From assembly GCA_019359175.1 (NCBI GenBank), contig JAHHHU010000017.1:1-64000 (forward strand): DNA of 64,000 nucleotides, written 5' to 3'. Below, one piece after another: positions 36,074 through 43,833 of the stretch. The number at the start of each line of letters is the position of its first letter. Within the stretch, counting starts at the first letter, position 1. Origin of the DNA: Phormidium tanganyikae FI6-MK23. Its GTDB lineage: Bacteria; Cyanobacteriota; Cyanobacteriia; Leptolyngbyales; Leptolyngbyaceae. The position numbers were made by a program, and so were the translations under genes. The notes beneath the pieces are model-generated. The model had not been told where the DNA came from, searched no databases, and worked only from the letters and a program-made list of their open reading frames with translations.

Positions 36074-36471
36074 TTCTCCTCGATACTCATCTCTGGTTTT
36101 GGTTTATTAATCAAGATCTCGATCGCTTTCCGACTGATTGGAACACCCTGATCGAGAATGCTGATCGAGTTGGAGTTTCTCCTGTGTCTTGTTATGAAAT
36201 TGCGCTTGCTCACCAGCGAGGGCGGCTCACTTTACCTTGCTCGGCAGATCAGTGGTTACAAGAAGCATTAGAACCTTCTGGCGTTGTCCTATTTCCGTTA
36301 ACGGCTGAAATCGCCTATCGAGCGGTCAATCTATCTCCAATTCATCGCGACCCGTTCGATCGCTTAATTATTGCAACGTCTTTAGTCTACGAAGCAACGC
36401 TACTCAGTATTGATGGTTTGTTTCCTCAATATCCAGAACTCGTTCCGTATCTCATGCGATCGCAGAAATGA
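36061..36471 (+). CDS. PIN-domain toxin (VapC-like)
   Basis: A 136-residue PIN-domain ribonuclease. The acidic residues of the active site are present: Asp in ILLDTHLWFWF at the start, Glu in VSCYEIALA, and the DPFDRLIIATSL and LLSIDGLF stretches. Family members cleave RNA and are held in check by the adjacent antitoxin. ATG 36061 is chosen because MPEVILLDTH is the family start. It overlaps both neighbours. Confidence 0.85.
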   Translation: MPEVILLDTHLWFWFINQDLDRFPTDWNTLIENADRVGVSPVSCYEIALAHQRGRLTLPCSADQWLQEALEPSGVVLFPLTAEIAYRAVNLSPIHRDPFDRLIIATSLVYEATLLSIDGLFPQYPELVPYLMRSQK

Positions 36472-36665
36472 AAACCCTTCAAATTACCCTCACCTTAGCA
36501 ATGATGTCGCAGTTGCTAGTTGCGCGAGGAGAGTTTGAAACTGCGATCGTAAATCTTCGAGAATCGATCGACATTCTTCAGCGCATTGGCTCACCTGATG
36601 CCGCAACGGTCATTGATATTCTGAATAGCGTAATTGAACTACAGAACAGGGAAGCGCAGGATTAG
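36468..36665 (+). pseudogene. TPR-like fragment overlapping the PIN gene
   Basis: A 65-residue frame starting within the PIN stop codon (ATGA). The sequence MSQLLVARGEFETAIVNLRESIDILQRIG looks like one or two tetratricopeptide helices, too few to fold alone, so it is probably a remnant. A 24-bp stretch (36540-36563) recurs at 37038-37061, where it encodes the same TAIVNLRE, suggesting the rest of the gene was disrupted. Confidence 0.4.
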
Positions 36666-37061
36666 AATTCTAAAGTGCGATCGACTACGGATCAGAAGTG
36701 CGATCGTTTATTGCTTTTGAATCGATCGGAGATAAAGAAGAATCTGTGATTTAATCACAACAACCAAAGAACGATCGACAAATAAATCTGCAATTCTACA
36801 AAGTGAGTTAACAAATCAATGAATCTATCTCCAAAAGCATTACGCTTTATCATCGAAGTCCTAGGCTACCGCATTCAAGCCTACGAAGCGCAATTAGAAT
36901 CCGACTCGTTAGACGAAGATACAGCTTCAGAGATTGGCAATGATGCCTTGTATCTTGAGACATTACGCCAAGAACTCTCTGAATCGCTCAACTCCCTACC
37001 TTCGCCCCTTCCAAATATTGCAAAAGTGACTCCATAGACTGCGATCGTAAATCTTCGAGAA
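36540..37061. repeat. 24-bp direct repeats around a small gene
   Basis: ACTGCGATCG followed by TAAATCTTCGAGAA occurs at 36540-36563 and again, identically, at 37038-37061. Between them lie the end of the TPR-like frame, an AT-rich gap and a small gene (36819-37037). The second copy begins one base after that gene's stop codon. Confidence 0.75.
36819..37037 (+). CDS. Small conserved hypothetical protein
   Basis: A 72-residue acidic helical protein: MNLSPKALRFIIEVLGYRIQ, then a DEDTASEIGNDALYLETLRQELSES stretch. It resembles short cyanobacterial proteins of unknown function that I cannot name. Its stop codon lies right at the start of the second copy of a 24-bp repeat. Confidence 0.55.
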   Translation: MNLSPKALRFIIEVLGYRIQAYEAQLESDSLDEDTASEIGNDALYLETLRQELSESLNSLPSPLPNIAKVTP

Positions 37062-37107
37062 CCGCTCGCTTTCCTCTCGAAACTCCTTTGAAGTCATCAG
37101 CGCGAGT

Positions 37108-38331
37108 TCATCCGGACAATCCCCGCATTGCCAACAAAGCCGTCCCATAAGCCGCCTCAGTCTGATCCGCCCGCATTACCGAAACCCCAATCTGTCTTTG
37201 CCGCATCGCCGTCCAAGCCGCATTATTTGCTCCTCCCCCTGCGGTCAAAACTCGCTTCAACGGTGATGCTCCCAAAGATTCCAACAATTGATAACCTTGA
37301 GCTTCAATTCTTGCCATACCTTCCAGCAACCCGTGAAGAAATTCCACTCGATCGATAGGTCTTGGCTCGATTCGAGGTGCAAGCATCGGATCATTAATCG
37401 GAAAACGATCGCCCGGTTGCAACAAAGGATAGTAATCGAGCGGACTTTCTTGATTTGGAATACGATCGCTCAATTCCCTCAGTTCATCCGACGTAAAAAA
37501 GTGCTGCAAAACTGCCCCACCCGTATTAGATGCACCTCCAACCAACCATCGATCGCCAAATCGATGACTATAAATCCCAAATTCAGCACGATCGACACGA
37601 ACATCACTTAACAACTTCAAAACCAATGTTGATCCAAGCGAAGTAACCGCATCACCAATCTCATTTGCTTGACTTGCGATAAAAGCTGCAATGCTGTCCG
37701 TTGTTCCCGCGCAAATCTGACAAGTCGGTGGAATGTGGAATTCTTGAGCGATCGACGGTTGAATCAATGCGATCGCGCTTCCCGGTTCTAATACGATCGG
37801 CATCAATTCCTTGAGCGGCAACCACTCCGGATATTCCAACCATTCCACGTCATAACCGAGCTTCAAACTATTGTGATAGTCACTCACGTCAAGCTTTCCA
37901 TGTAGTTGAAACGCCAACCAATCCGCTTGATGTAGAAAGTACCTTGCATCAGAAAAGCTTGCACAATTCAACTCCCACCAAAGCAACTTCGCAAGGCTAG
38001 AGGTTGCGCTGATTACCGTGTGTTGCTCAGGCGCGAAGGCGCGAATCTTCTCCAAAACACTTGCTCCACGCGCATCGTTGTACATCAGAGGCGTAGTAAT
38101 CGGAACACCAGCACGATCGCACAATAAAACCGTTGAGGAAGTTCCATTAATTGCAATCCGACTTATGCGAGACCGAACCTCGATCGATAAGCCCTCAATT
38201 AATTGCCACAGCATTCGATCCCAAGCTGAAGAAGCCGTAACGCTTACTTGTGCAACGATGTCGCGTTCTGAATTTATTGCGATCGCTCTTGCCCCAGAAG
38301 TTCCAAAATCAATTCCTAGAAACAGATCCAT
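37108..38331 (-). CDS. FGGY-family sugar kinase, D-ribulose kinase-like
   Basis: A 407-residue kinase shorter than canonical xylulokinases. It has IDFGTSGARAIAIN at the start, INGTSSTVLLCD, MYNDARG, ICAGTTDSIAAFIAS, VGGASNTGGAVL, and AGGGANNAAWTAMRQ near the end. The compact form with DFGTSGARA is that of the cyanobacterial/plastid kinases SePSK and AtXK1, which are reported to prefer D-ribulose. It stands alone, convergent with the small gene upstream and divergent from a secreted protein gene. Confidence 0.85.
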   Translation of the reverse strand: MDLFLGIDFGTSGARAIAINSERDIVAQVSVTASSAWDRMLWQLIEGLSIEVRSRISRIAINGTSSTVLLCDRAGVPITTPLMYNDARGASVLEKIRAFAPEQHTVISATSSLAKLLWWELNCASFSDARYFLHQADWLAFQLHGKLDVSDYHNSLKLGYDVEWLEYPEWLPLKELMPIVLEPGSAIALIQPSIAQEFHIPPTCQICAGTTDSIAAFIASQANEIGDAVTSLGSTLVLKLLSDVRVDRAEFGIYSHRFGDRWLVGGASNTGGAVLQHFFTSDELRELSDRIPNQESPLDYYPLLQPGDRFPINDPMLAPRIEPRPIDRVEFLHGLLEGMARIEAQGYQLLESLGASPLKRVLTAGGGANNAAWTAMRQRQIGVSVMRADQTEAAYGTALLAMRGLSG

Positions 38332-38437
38332 AAGTCATTAAGTTTTTGTTCAACTCTTCTCAAATCCATACGCTTCTTCCGTAGCAAGACACAACAGCGG
38401 CGTAGTATTCCAAAGATTGATTCAATTGGAGAACTTC

Positions 38438-39133
38438 ATGCAACGCCATCTTTTAGCTGTGACTGTCCTAATGCTTACCTTTCCCACAATCGCTTCAGCC
38501 GCAGTTTACACCACAAAAACAGGACAAACTCGCTTCGTACTGACTCAACACAACGGAAAGCTACTCGCTGAATACGTCACTCGAATTCAGGGTAGAGACT
38601 GGGTTGGATCTGCGAATGTGACGGGGGTTCCAGTTCCCCAAAGTGGAGTATCGCGCTATCAAGGCACCTTTCAAGATTTCCGCACGGGTACAGGATCAGA
38701 GCAAACTTGTACAGGCGCGATCGAGATTGTCGATAATCTCCCAGCTCAGTCGTTTTCCGTCACTTGGAAAATTACAGGTGGAAAATCCTGCCCAGCATTA
38801 GGACAGACCGCTATACTAAATCTGGTCGATGCTCGCCCTCGTCCAGACGGGCGTGGAGACTTTACGCCTGCGATCGTCAATCAGTGGAATGGTGGCACTC
38901 AAAGCAGCACTTGGCGCGGATGGCGCGTGGTAGCAGCGGATGGTTCCCTCAACTGTCGTACCACACCAAACGGTGCAATTAAAGTCGCGTATAAAACCGG
39001 GGATGCCATCAGCGCGTTTAGCGATCGCTCTGGGCTTGCGACGACCACATTAAACGGTTTGCCCTGGCTGAAAACAACCGACAACTGCTTTGTGCGCGCC
39101 AACTCTCAATTCATTCAACCCATTAACTACTAA
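38438..39133 (+). CDS. Hypothetical secreted protein
   Basis: A 231-residue exported protein. A signal peptide (about 1-21, ending IASA) is followed by a beta-rich domain (about 25-125) with two cysteines (CTGAIEI, SCPALGQ) and a C-terminal SH3-like domain (about 150-228) with RVVAADGSLNCRTTPNGAIKVAYKTGD, the pattern of bacterial SH3 repeats. GGAG precedes ATG 38438. The function is unknown; a cell-envelope role is plausible. Confidence 0.7.
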   Translation: MQRHLLAVTVLMLTFPTIASAAVYTTKTGQTRFVLTQHNGKLLAEYVTRIQGRDWVGSANVTGVPVPQSGVSRYQGTFQDFRTGTGSEQTCTGAIEIVDNLPAQSFSVTWKITGGKSCPALGQTAILNLVDARPRPDGRGDFTPAIVNQWNGGTQSSTWRGWRVVAADGSLNCRTTPNGAIKVAYKTGDAISAFSDRSGLATTTLNGLPWLKTTDNCFVRANSQFIQPINY

Positions 39134-39236
39134 TAGATTAGATTGGTAAACCTTGATGCTTCTGAACTCTTTCTTGAGTAGGACGTAGGAATATAGCAAA
39201 TACCGCTTAACTGAGAATCAGTTTAAAGGTGTTGTT

Positions 39237-40142
39237 ATGGAAACTCAGGAAAAAGTGATGTCACTGCCACATTTAAGAGAATTAGGCATTACACGAGAAA
39301 TGATATTTCCGATCGGGCTTGGTGGAATGCCAATGTCAATTCGCGATCGCCCATCGGAAGATCAATCGATCGCAACGATTCACAAAGCACTAGAACTTGG
39401 TGTCACCCTCATCGATACCGCTGATGCTTACTGCCGCGACGAATCCGACAAGCACCACAACGAAAAACTCATTTACAAAGCACTCCAACACTATTCTGGT
39501 GATAAAAGCCAAGTCATGATCGCCACAAAAGGCGGACTGATGCGCCCGAATGGAGCTTGGACACAAAACGGCAATCCTGATCACTTGCGTCAAACAATTC
39601 GCGAAAGCTTTGAAGCACTCGGCGGCGACAAACCGATCGACATTTGGCAGTATCACTCGCCCGATCCGAATTACTCGATCGAAGATGCCCTCGCTCCCGC
39701 AAAAGAAGCGCAGAACGAAGGATTAGTCCGCTATGTCGGCATATCAAACTTCAGCGTCGATCAGATCAAACGAGCGTGTGATGTCGTCGAAATTGTCTCC
39801 GTTCAAAACCAATACAATCCCTGGCATCGCAACCCAGAGTACGATGGCGTACTGGAATACTGTGAAGCGCAAGGTATTACCTTTTTACCTTGGAGTCCGC
39901 TCGGTGGTATGAGCCGCGTCAAACAGTTACAACAGTTCACCGGAATCGCAGATTTGGCGACTGAAAAAGGCTTATCGATTTACAGTTTGATCCTGGCGTG
40001 GATGCTCTCGAAATCCCCTTGCATCGTTCCGATCCCTGGAGCCAGCCGACCGGAGAGCATTGCCGATTCAGTTAAAGCCGCTCAAGTTCGCTTAGAACCG
40101 CCCGAAATCGCGATCGTCGAAGATGCGATCGCCAATGTCTAA
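39237..40142 (+). CDS. Aldo/keto reductase
   Basis: A 301-residue NADPH-dependent reductase of TIM-barrel fold. The active-site residues are visible: DTADAYCRDES (Asp and Tyr), the Lys in MIATKGG and the His in IWQYHSPDP, followed by VRYVGISNF and the cofactor-binding IVPIPGASRPESI. The physiological substrate is unknown. The conserved core begins around residue 15; an internal ATG at 39258 is a possible alternative start. Confidence 0.9.
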   Translation: METQEKVMSLPHLRELGITREMIFPIGLGGMPMSIRDRPSEDQSIATIHKALELGVTLIDTADAYCRDESDKHHNEKLIYKALQHYSGDKSQVMIATKGGLMRPNGAWTQNGNPDHLRQTIRESFEALGGDKPIDIWQYHSPDPNYSIEDALAPAKEAQNEGLVRYVGISNFSVDQIKRACDVVEIVSVQNQYNPWHRNPEYDGVLEYCEAQGITFLPWSPLGGMSRVKQLQQFTGIADLATEKGLSIYSLILAWMLSKSPCIVPIPGASRPESIADSVKAAQVRLEPPEIAIVEDAIANV

Positions 40143-40219
40143 TTTCTTAACTTCTTTACAATTCGCAATATTTCTGTTACAGTCTGTAAAGAAGCTGAGA
40201 AATGAAGCGAGAAGAACCC

Positions 40220-40429
40220 ATGAAAAGCGGATCAATTGTTGATGACCAGGGCAAGTTGAACAACTTCGCGATCGAGCCTCAAATGTACGTCACCGATCAG
40301 CCTCAATTTGGCTTCAACAAAAACGCAGAGCTGTTAAACGGTCGCCTTGCAATGATTGGCTTCGTTTCGCTTTTGGCACTAGAAGCATTCACCGGACATG
40401 GCGTAGTCGGATTCCTAACCGGACTTTAA
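40220..40429 (+). CDS. hli: High-light-inducible protein (chlorophyll a/b-binding-like)
   Basis: A 69-residue single-helix thylakoid protein. The chlorophyll-binding motif is present as ELLNGRLAMIGF (Glu38, Asn40, Arg42) at the start of the membrane helix. HLIPs bind chlorophyll and carotenoid and protect the photosystems under strong light and stress. ATG 40220 follows a GAAGAA tract; an in-frame ATG at 40202 would add six residues. A strong terminator follows immediately, so the gene is monocistronic. Confidence 0.93.
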   Translation: MKSGSIVDDQGKLNNFAIEPQMYVTDQPQFGFNKNAELLNGRLAMIGFVSLLALEAFTGHGVVGFLTGL

Positions 40430-40445
40430 GTTTTAACAATTCGCA

Positions 40446-40485
40446 AAAAAGGGTGATGTCTCTCCAAAATCGCATCACCCTTTTT
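40446..40485 (+). terminator. Rho-independent terminator of hli
   Basis: AAAAAGGGTGATG (40446-40458) pairs with CATCACCCTTTTT (40473-40485). The A and T tracts make it work in both directions, serving hli and, from the other strand, the ycf36 gene. Confidence 0.92.
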
Positions 40486-40504
40486 ATTTGGCCATTTGAT
40501 GAAA

Positions 40505-40996
40505 CTACAGGAAGAACCAAACTGCAACCCCGATCGTAATTCCAACCGCGATCGTGCTAAAAGTCTTTTTTAACCGTTCCAAAATCGGCTGCACCTGATA
40601 ATTCACTACTAACCGATCCTGCGTCAGCACTTCCGGCGGCTTTTCCCACATTTGCCCGTCATACCAACCCGACTCTTCGTAAAACACAGCAGGATCGAGC
40701 AAGCGTCTCTGCACATATGCCCATCCTAAATAGAGCCGCAGCAACGCTAATCCTGGAATCACCAGCGCTCCCGCTGAACCGAACAACAGAAATTGCGACA
40801 AATGTTTCGCAGGTGGAAAACTCACCGCTGCCACGGGTGCAGAAACTAGCCAACTGATCGCCCAAAGAATGACGATCGGTTTGAGATAGTCGATACGATC
40901 GAGCGTTGCCCACCGAAAAAACCAAGATTCCTTCAGGTCTTGATATTCATTAATCGGTCTCTGTTCATCAGGAACGGGACAAATAACTGAGTTCAT
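40505..40996 (-). CDS. ycf36: Ycf36/CGLD27 family protein
   Basis: A 163-residue protein with two hydrophobic helices (about 43-64, 73-94) between polar ends. Distinct phrases are CPVPDEQRPINEYQDLKESWFF, LRLYLGWAYVQRRLLDPAVFYEESGWYDGQMWEKP and a final helix. This is the family kept in red-algal plastids as ycf36 and in green plants as CGLD27, implicated in plastid iron-related function. I chose ATG 40996; a longer frame to 41092 is not conserved. Confidence 0.88.
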   Translation of the reverse strand: MNSVICPVPDEQRPINEYQDLKESWFFRWATLDRIDYLKPIVILWAISWLVSAPVAAVSFPPAKHLSQFLLFGSAGALVIPGLALLRLYLGWAYVQRRLLDPAVFYEESGWYDGQMWEKPPEVLTQDRLVVNYQVQPILERLKKTFSTIAVGITIGVAVWFFL

Positions 40997-41196
40997 AATC
41001 AAGCCGAGGAAATGAAAAGATATCGTTTCAGTATAAAAGACTTGGCTAGAGGAGGAAAGGAGCCGCTTAGAGAAACAAGCCTCAGATTCCATTCAGCTTC
41101 AAAAATAGCGCCCCTGCATTCAAAAATTAAGACTACAACACCACTTAAAACCACCAGAGCATTAAACTCAAGACAAATAAAACTGGAGGTTCCAAA

Positions 41197-41652
41197 ATGG
41201 GCGGACGGACGATTTACCTTCTAGCGGCGCTTGTAGGTGGGGCAGTTCTTCCGGTTCAAGTCGCTCTAAATACTTTGCTGCGGCGTTATGTCGGTGAACC
41301 GATGCAGGTTACGTTTGTCTCATATCTGGCGGGAACTTTGGCATCTCTTGTGATCTGTTTCTTCGCAAGATATCCACTTCCTACTTCTACTTCTCCGGCT
41401 CAAACATCCTGGTGGATGTGGATTGGCGGATGTTTGGGAACGTTGTATGTCTGGTCAACCATTTTCGCAACACCCCAGATCGGAGCCGCGCTTGCGCTTG
41501 CTTTGACGATCGCAGGTCAGATGATTGCAGCCCTATTTCTCGATCACTATGGCGCGATCGGACTCGCTAAAGTTGAGGCAAGCCCGCTCCGAATTGCAGG
41601 AGTTGTATTAGTCGTATTGGGCGTTTCATTCGTTGCTTATGCGAAACGTTAA
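41197..41652 (+). CDS. DMT-superfamily membrane protein (DUF606/YdcZ)
   Basis: A 151-residue integral membrane protein with five hydrophobic helices. The wording GGAVLPVQVALNTLLRRYVGEPMQVTFVSYLAGT is typical of DUF606, a half-size relative of drug/metabolite transporters. The second half includes WMWIGGCLGTLYVW and IGAALALALTIAGQMIAALFLDHYG. The substrate is unknown. A TGGAGGT ribosome site precedes the ATG. Confidence 0.88.
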   Translation: MGGRTIYLLAALVGGAVLPVQVALNTLLRRYVGEPMQVTFVSYLAGTLASLVICFFARYPLPTSTSPAQTSWWMWIGGCLGTLYVWSTIFATPQIGAALALALTIAGQMIAALFLDHYGAIGLAKVEASPLRIAGVVLVVLGVSFVAYAKR

Positions 41653-41713
41653 AGCTTTTTCAGTCACAAAAAATCGGGAGGTTGCAAAACGATCTCCCGA
41701 TTCATTCAAAGCT

Positions 41714-42118
41714 CTAGAGTTCGCCGAAGGGCACTTGTGCAGCGTGACCCCAGAACGACTCCAAACCATAGTACTCACGCTCTTGAGGCATCATGATATG
41801 GACAATCACATCGCCGTAATCTTCCACAATCCAACTGCCATCAGCAAAACCCTCAGAGCGAATCGGTCTGAGGTTTAGCGTTTCCTCCAGCTTGTCCTCG
41901 ATCGATCGAGCAATTGCCCGGACTTGCACCTTCGAGTAACCCGTCACCATCACAAAATAATCAGCCAGAACTGTGACCTCGCCCACTTTCAGCAACACAA
42001 TATCGCTCCCTTTCCGCTCATCGGCTGCTTCAGCAATTAATTGTGCCATTCTGTCGCTGCGATCGTCGATATTGATCATCGGCGTGGAGAGGGTTTGTTG
42101 GTTAGAAAGTTCTGTCAT
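41714..42118 (-). CDS. rsfS: Ribosomal silencing factor RsfS
   Basis: A 134-residue protein of the Iojap/RsfS family, which binds ribosomal protein L14 to block subunit joining when nutrients are short. Motifs are DIVLLKVGEVTVLADYFVMVTGYS, EGFADGSWIVEDYGDVIVHIM and the tail REYYGLESFWGHA. It lies 44 bp downstream of yqeK on the same strand, a neighbourhood conserved in many bacteria. Confidence 0.95.
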   Translation of the reverse strand: MTELSNQQTLSTPMINIDDRSDRMAQLIAEAADERKGSDIVLLKVGEVTVLADYFVMVTGYSKVQVRAIARSIEDKLEETLNLRPIRSEGFADGSWIVEDYGDVIVHIMMPQEREYYGLESFWGHAAQVPFGEL

Positions 42119-42162
42119 TCAGGTTTGAATTCCTTTTACGAAGTGGTTTAGTAAACTGCGAT

Positions 42163-42846
42163 TCAGCGCGATCGTGCTTCAGCTTGTTTGAACTGATGCA
42201 AGAACGCATTGCGCGTCTGAACCGTGCGCGGGTGGATCAGATGACCCGCTTGAATCAGGTGTCGGAGGGAAGCATCCGCCGCCTTCCAAGTTGCCTGAAT
42301 CAAATCCTGCCGACTCAAATCACGCAATTCTTCTAACTCTGGTGTGGTTCCGCGTCCGGGTTCAAGACCGTCTGCTAAGTAAACCACACAACCGAGTAAG
42401 CTCATATTCGGACTGCCCAACGTATGATGACGAATGGCATCCAAAATCTCCTCATCCTCAATCCCGAATTCATCCCGCGCCACAATCGCGCCCACATCGG
42501 CATGAAGGAGATGCGGATTCAATTCATCGATTGGATCGAGGATTAAGCCTTCTGCAATCGCCATATTTAGCAATCGTTTGGGCTTAAAGAATTTCGCCAA
42601 ATCGTGCATCAGAGCCGATTGCGCCGCTTTCTCGACATCGAGATTATGCAACTGAGCAAGCTCGATCGCAAACTGTTCAACGCGGAGAATGTGACGAATT
42701 CGAGTTTCAGGAACATTTCCCTTGAGCCACGATAAGACTCTAGCGCGAGTCCGATCGGGGGGTGGAAGTAAGCCTGAGAGCGCGATCGATTGATTCACCT
42801 GCGGCGAAGTCCCTTCAGTCTGTAGTGCTTTGGGCAATTCACGCAT
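42163..42846 (-). CDS. yqeK: HD-domain phosphohydrolase YqeK
   Basis: A 227-residue HD-domain enzyme; family members hydrolyse diadenosine tetraphosphate symmetrically. Metal ligands are visible at His52 (RIRHILRV), the HD pair His81-Asp82 (ALMHDLAKFF), HADVGAIVARDEF and IRHHTLG. A tail after 190 is polar. It forms an operon with rsfS. Confidence 0.9.
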   Translation of the reverse strand: MRELPKALQTEGTSPQVNQSIALSGLLPPPDRTRARVLSWLKGNVPETRIRHILRVEQFAIELAQLHNLDVEKAAQSALMHDLAKFFKPKRLLNMAIAEGLILDPIDELNPHLLHADVGAIVARDEFGIEDEEILDAIRHHTLGSPNMSLLGCVVYLADGLEPGRGTTPELEELRDLSRQDLIQATWKAADASLRHLIQAGHLIHPRTVQTRNAFLHQFKQAEARSR

Positions 42847-43083
42847 CTGTGTGGCTAACTCCGGTTAGTGATGCCGATTAGTGACACATTGCAAGTAATC
42901 CTCGACATTCAACGATCTCATCCTCTCAGTTCTGTTCTCATTTTAACGTAACTCTTAGATCTCGACCGCTCCGGTTGCGAGTTCGGTTTCTGCGGCAGAC
43001 ACCTAGAAATTCAGGTGGTAGCATATGGGATGAAAGCAGTCAATTAAGCCTCGTACAGAACTTAAGCAAAAGGTAAAAAGGCG

Positions 43084-43770
43084 ATGTTTTTTCACTGGTC
43101 TTATCTCCTGCTGATTCCCGGCATGATTTTGGTGTTCTGGGCACAGCAGCGAGTTCAAAGCACATATCGCAAATATTCTGAGATTCCCTCGAAAGCGGGA
43201 CTGACCGGGGCACAAGTGGCAAAGACAATTCTCGATCGTATGGGGATTCAAAACGTGACGGTTGAACCCGTGGCGGGTGAGTTGACCGACCATTACGATC
43301 CGAGTGCGAAAGCGGTTCGCCTTTCGGAAGTTGTTTACAATTCGACTTCGGTAGCGGCAGCGGCGGTTGCGGCACATGAATGCGGGCACGTTCTGCAAGA
43401 TGTCAAAGGCTACAAGCCGATGAATATGAGAGCCGCACTGGTTCCAGCGGTGAACTTGGGTGCGAATTTTGGCCCGATTTTAATTATGGCGGGTCTATTT
43501 ATTGGCGCACTGGGGAAAGTATTTATCCCGCTCGGAATTGCGCTGTTTGCAGCGGTGATTATTTTCCATAGTGTAACCTTGCCTGTTGAGTTTGATGCGT
43601 CGAATCGGGCATTGCGTCTGATTGGTGAGTTGGGCATCTTGCAGGGTGAGGAAAATCAAGGGGCGCGGAAAGTGTTGAACGCAGCGGCGTTTACTTATGT
43701 GGCAACTGCGCTCTATGCGTTGCTTCAACTGCTGCAATATATTTTGATTGCGATGGGTCAGCGCGATTAA
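43084..43770 (+). CDS. Zinc metallopeptidase, YugP-type
   Basis: A 228-residue membrane protein with an N-terminal helix (about 5-20), a HECGH zinc motif at 98-102 (AAAVAAHECGHVLQD), two hydrophobic helices (about 130-165) and a final helix (about 205-224). This is the zinc-dependent neutral peptidase family of YugP. The substrate is unknown. The perfect palindrome after its stop separates it from the convergent lipoprotein gene. Confidence 0.9.
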   Translation: MFFHWSYLLLIPGMILVFWAQQRVQSTYRKYSEIPSKAGLTGAQVAKTILDRMGIQNVTVEPVAGELTDHYDPSAKAVRLSEVVYNSTSVAAAAVAAHECGHVLQDVKGYKPMNMRAALVPAVNLGANFGPILIMAGLFIGALGKVFIPLGIALFAAVIIFHSVTLPVEFDASNRALRLIGELGILQGEENQGARKVLNAAAFTYVATALYALLQLLQYILIAMGQRD

Positions 43771-43787
43771 GCGATCGATTTCATTTC

Positions 43788-43830
43788 AATAAAAGAGCCG
43801 ATTGGGAAATCCTCGATCGGCTCTTTTATT
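43788..43830. terminator. Bidirectional terminator
   Basis: AATAAAAGAGCCGAT (43788-43802) and ATCGGCTCTTTTATT (43816-43830) are perfect 15-bp arms with a 13-base loop, with A and T tracts on both sides. They lie between convergent genes. Confidence 0.93.
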
Positions 43831-43833
43831 GGT

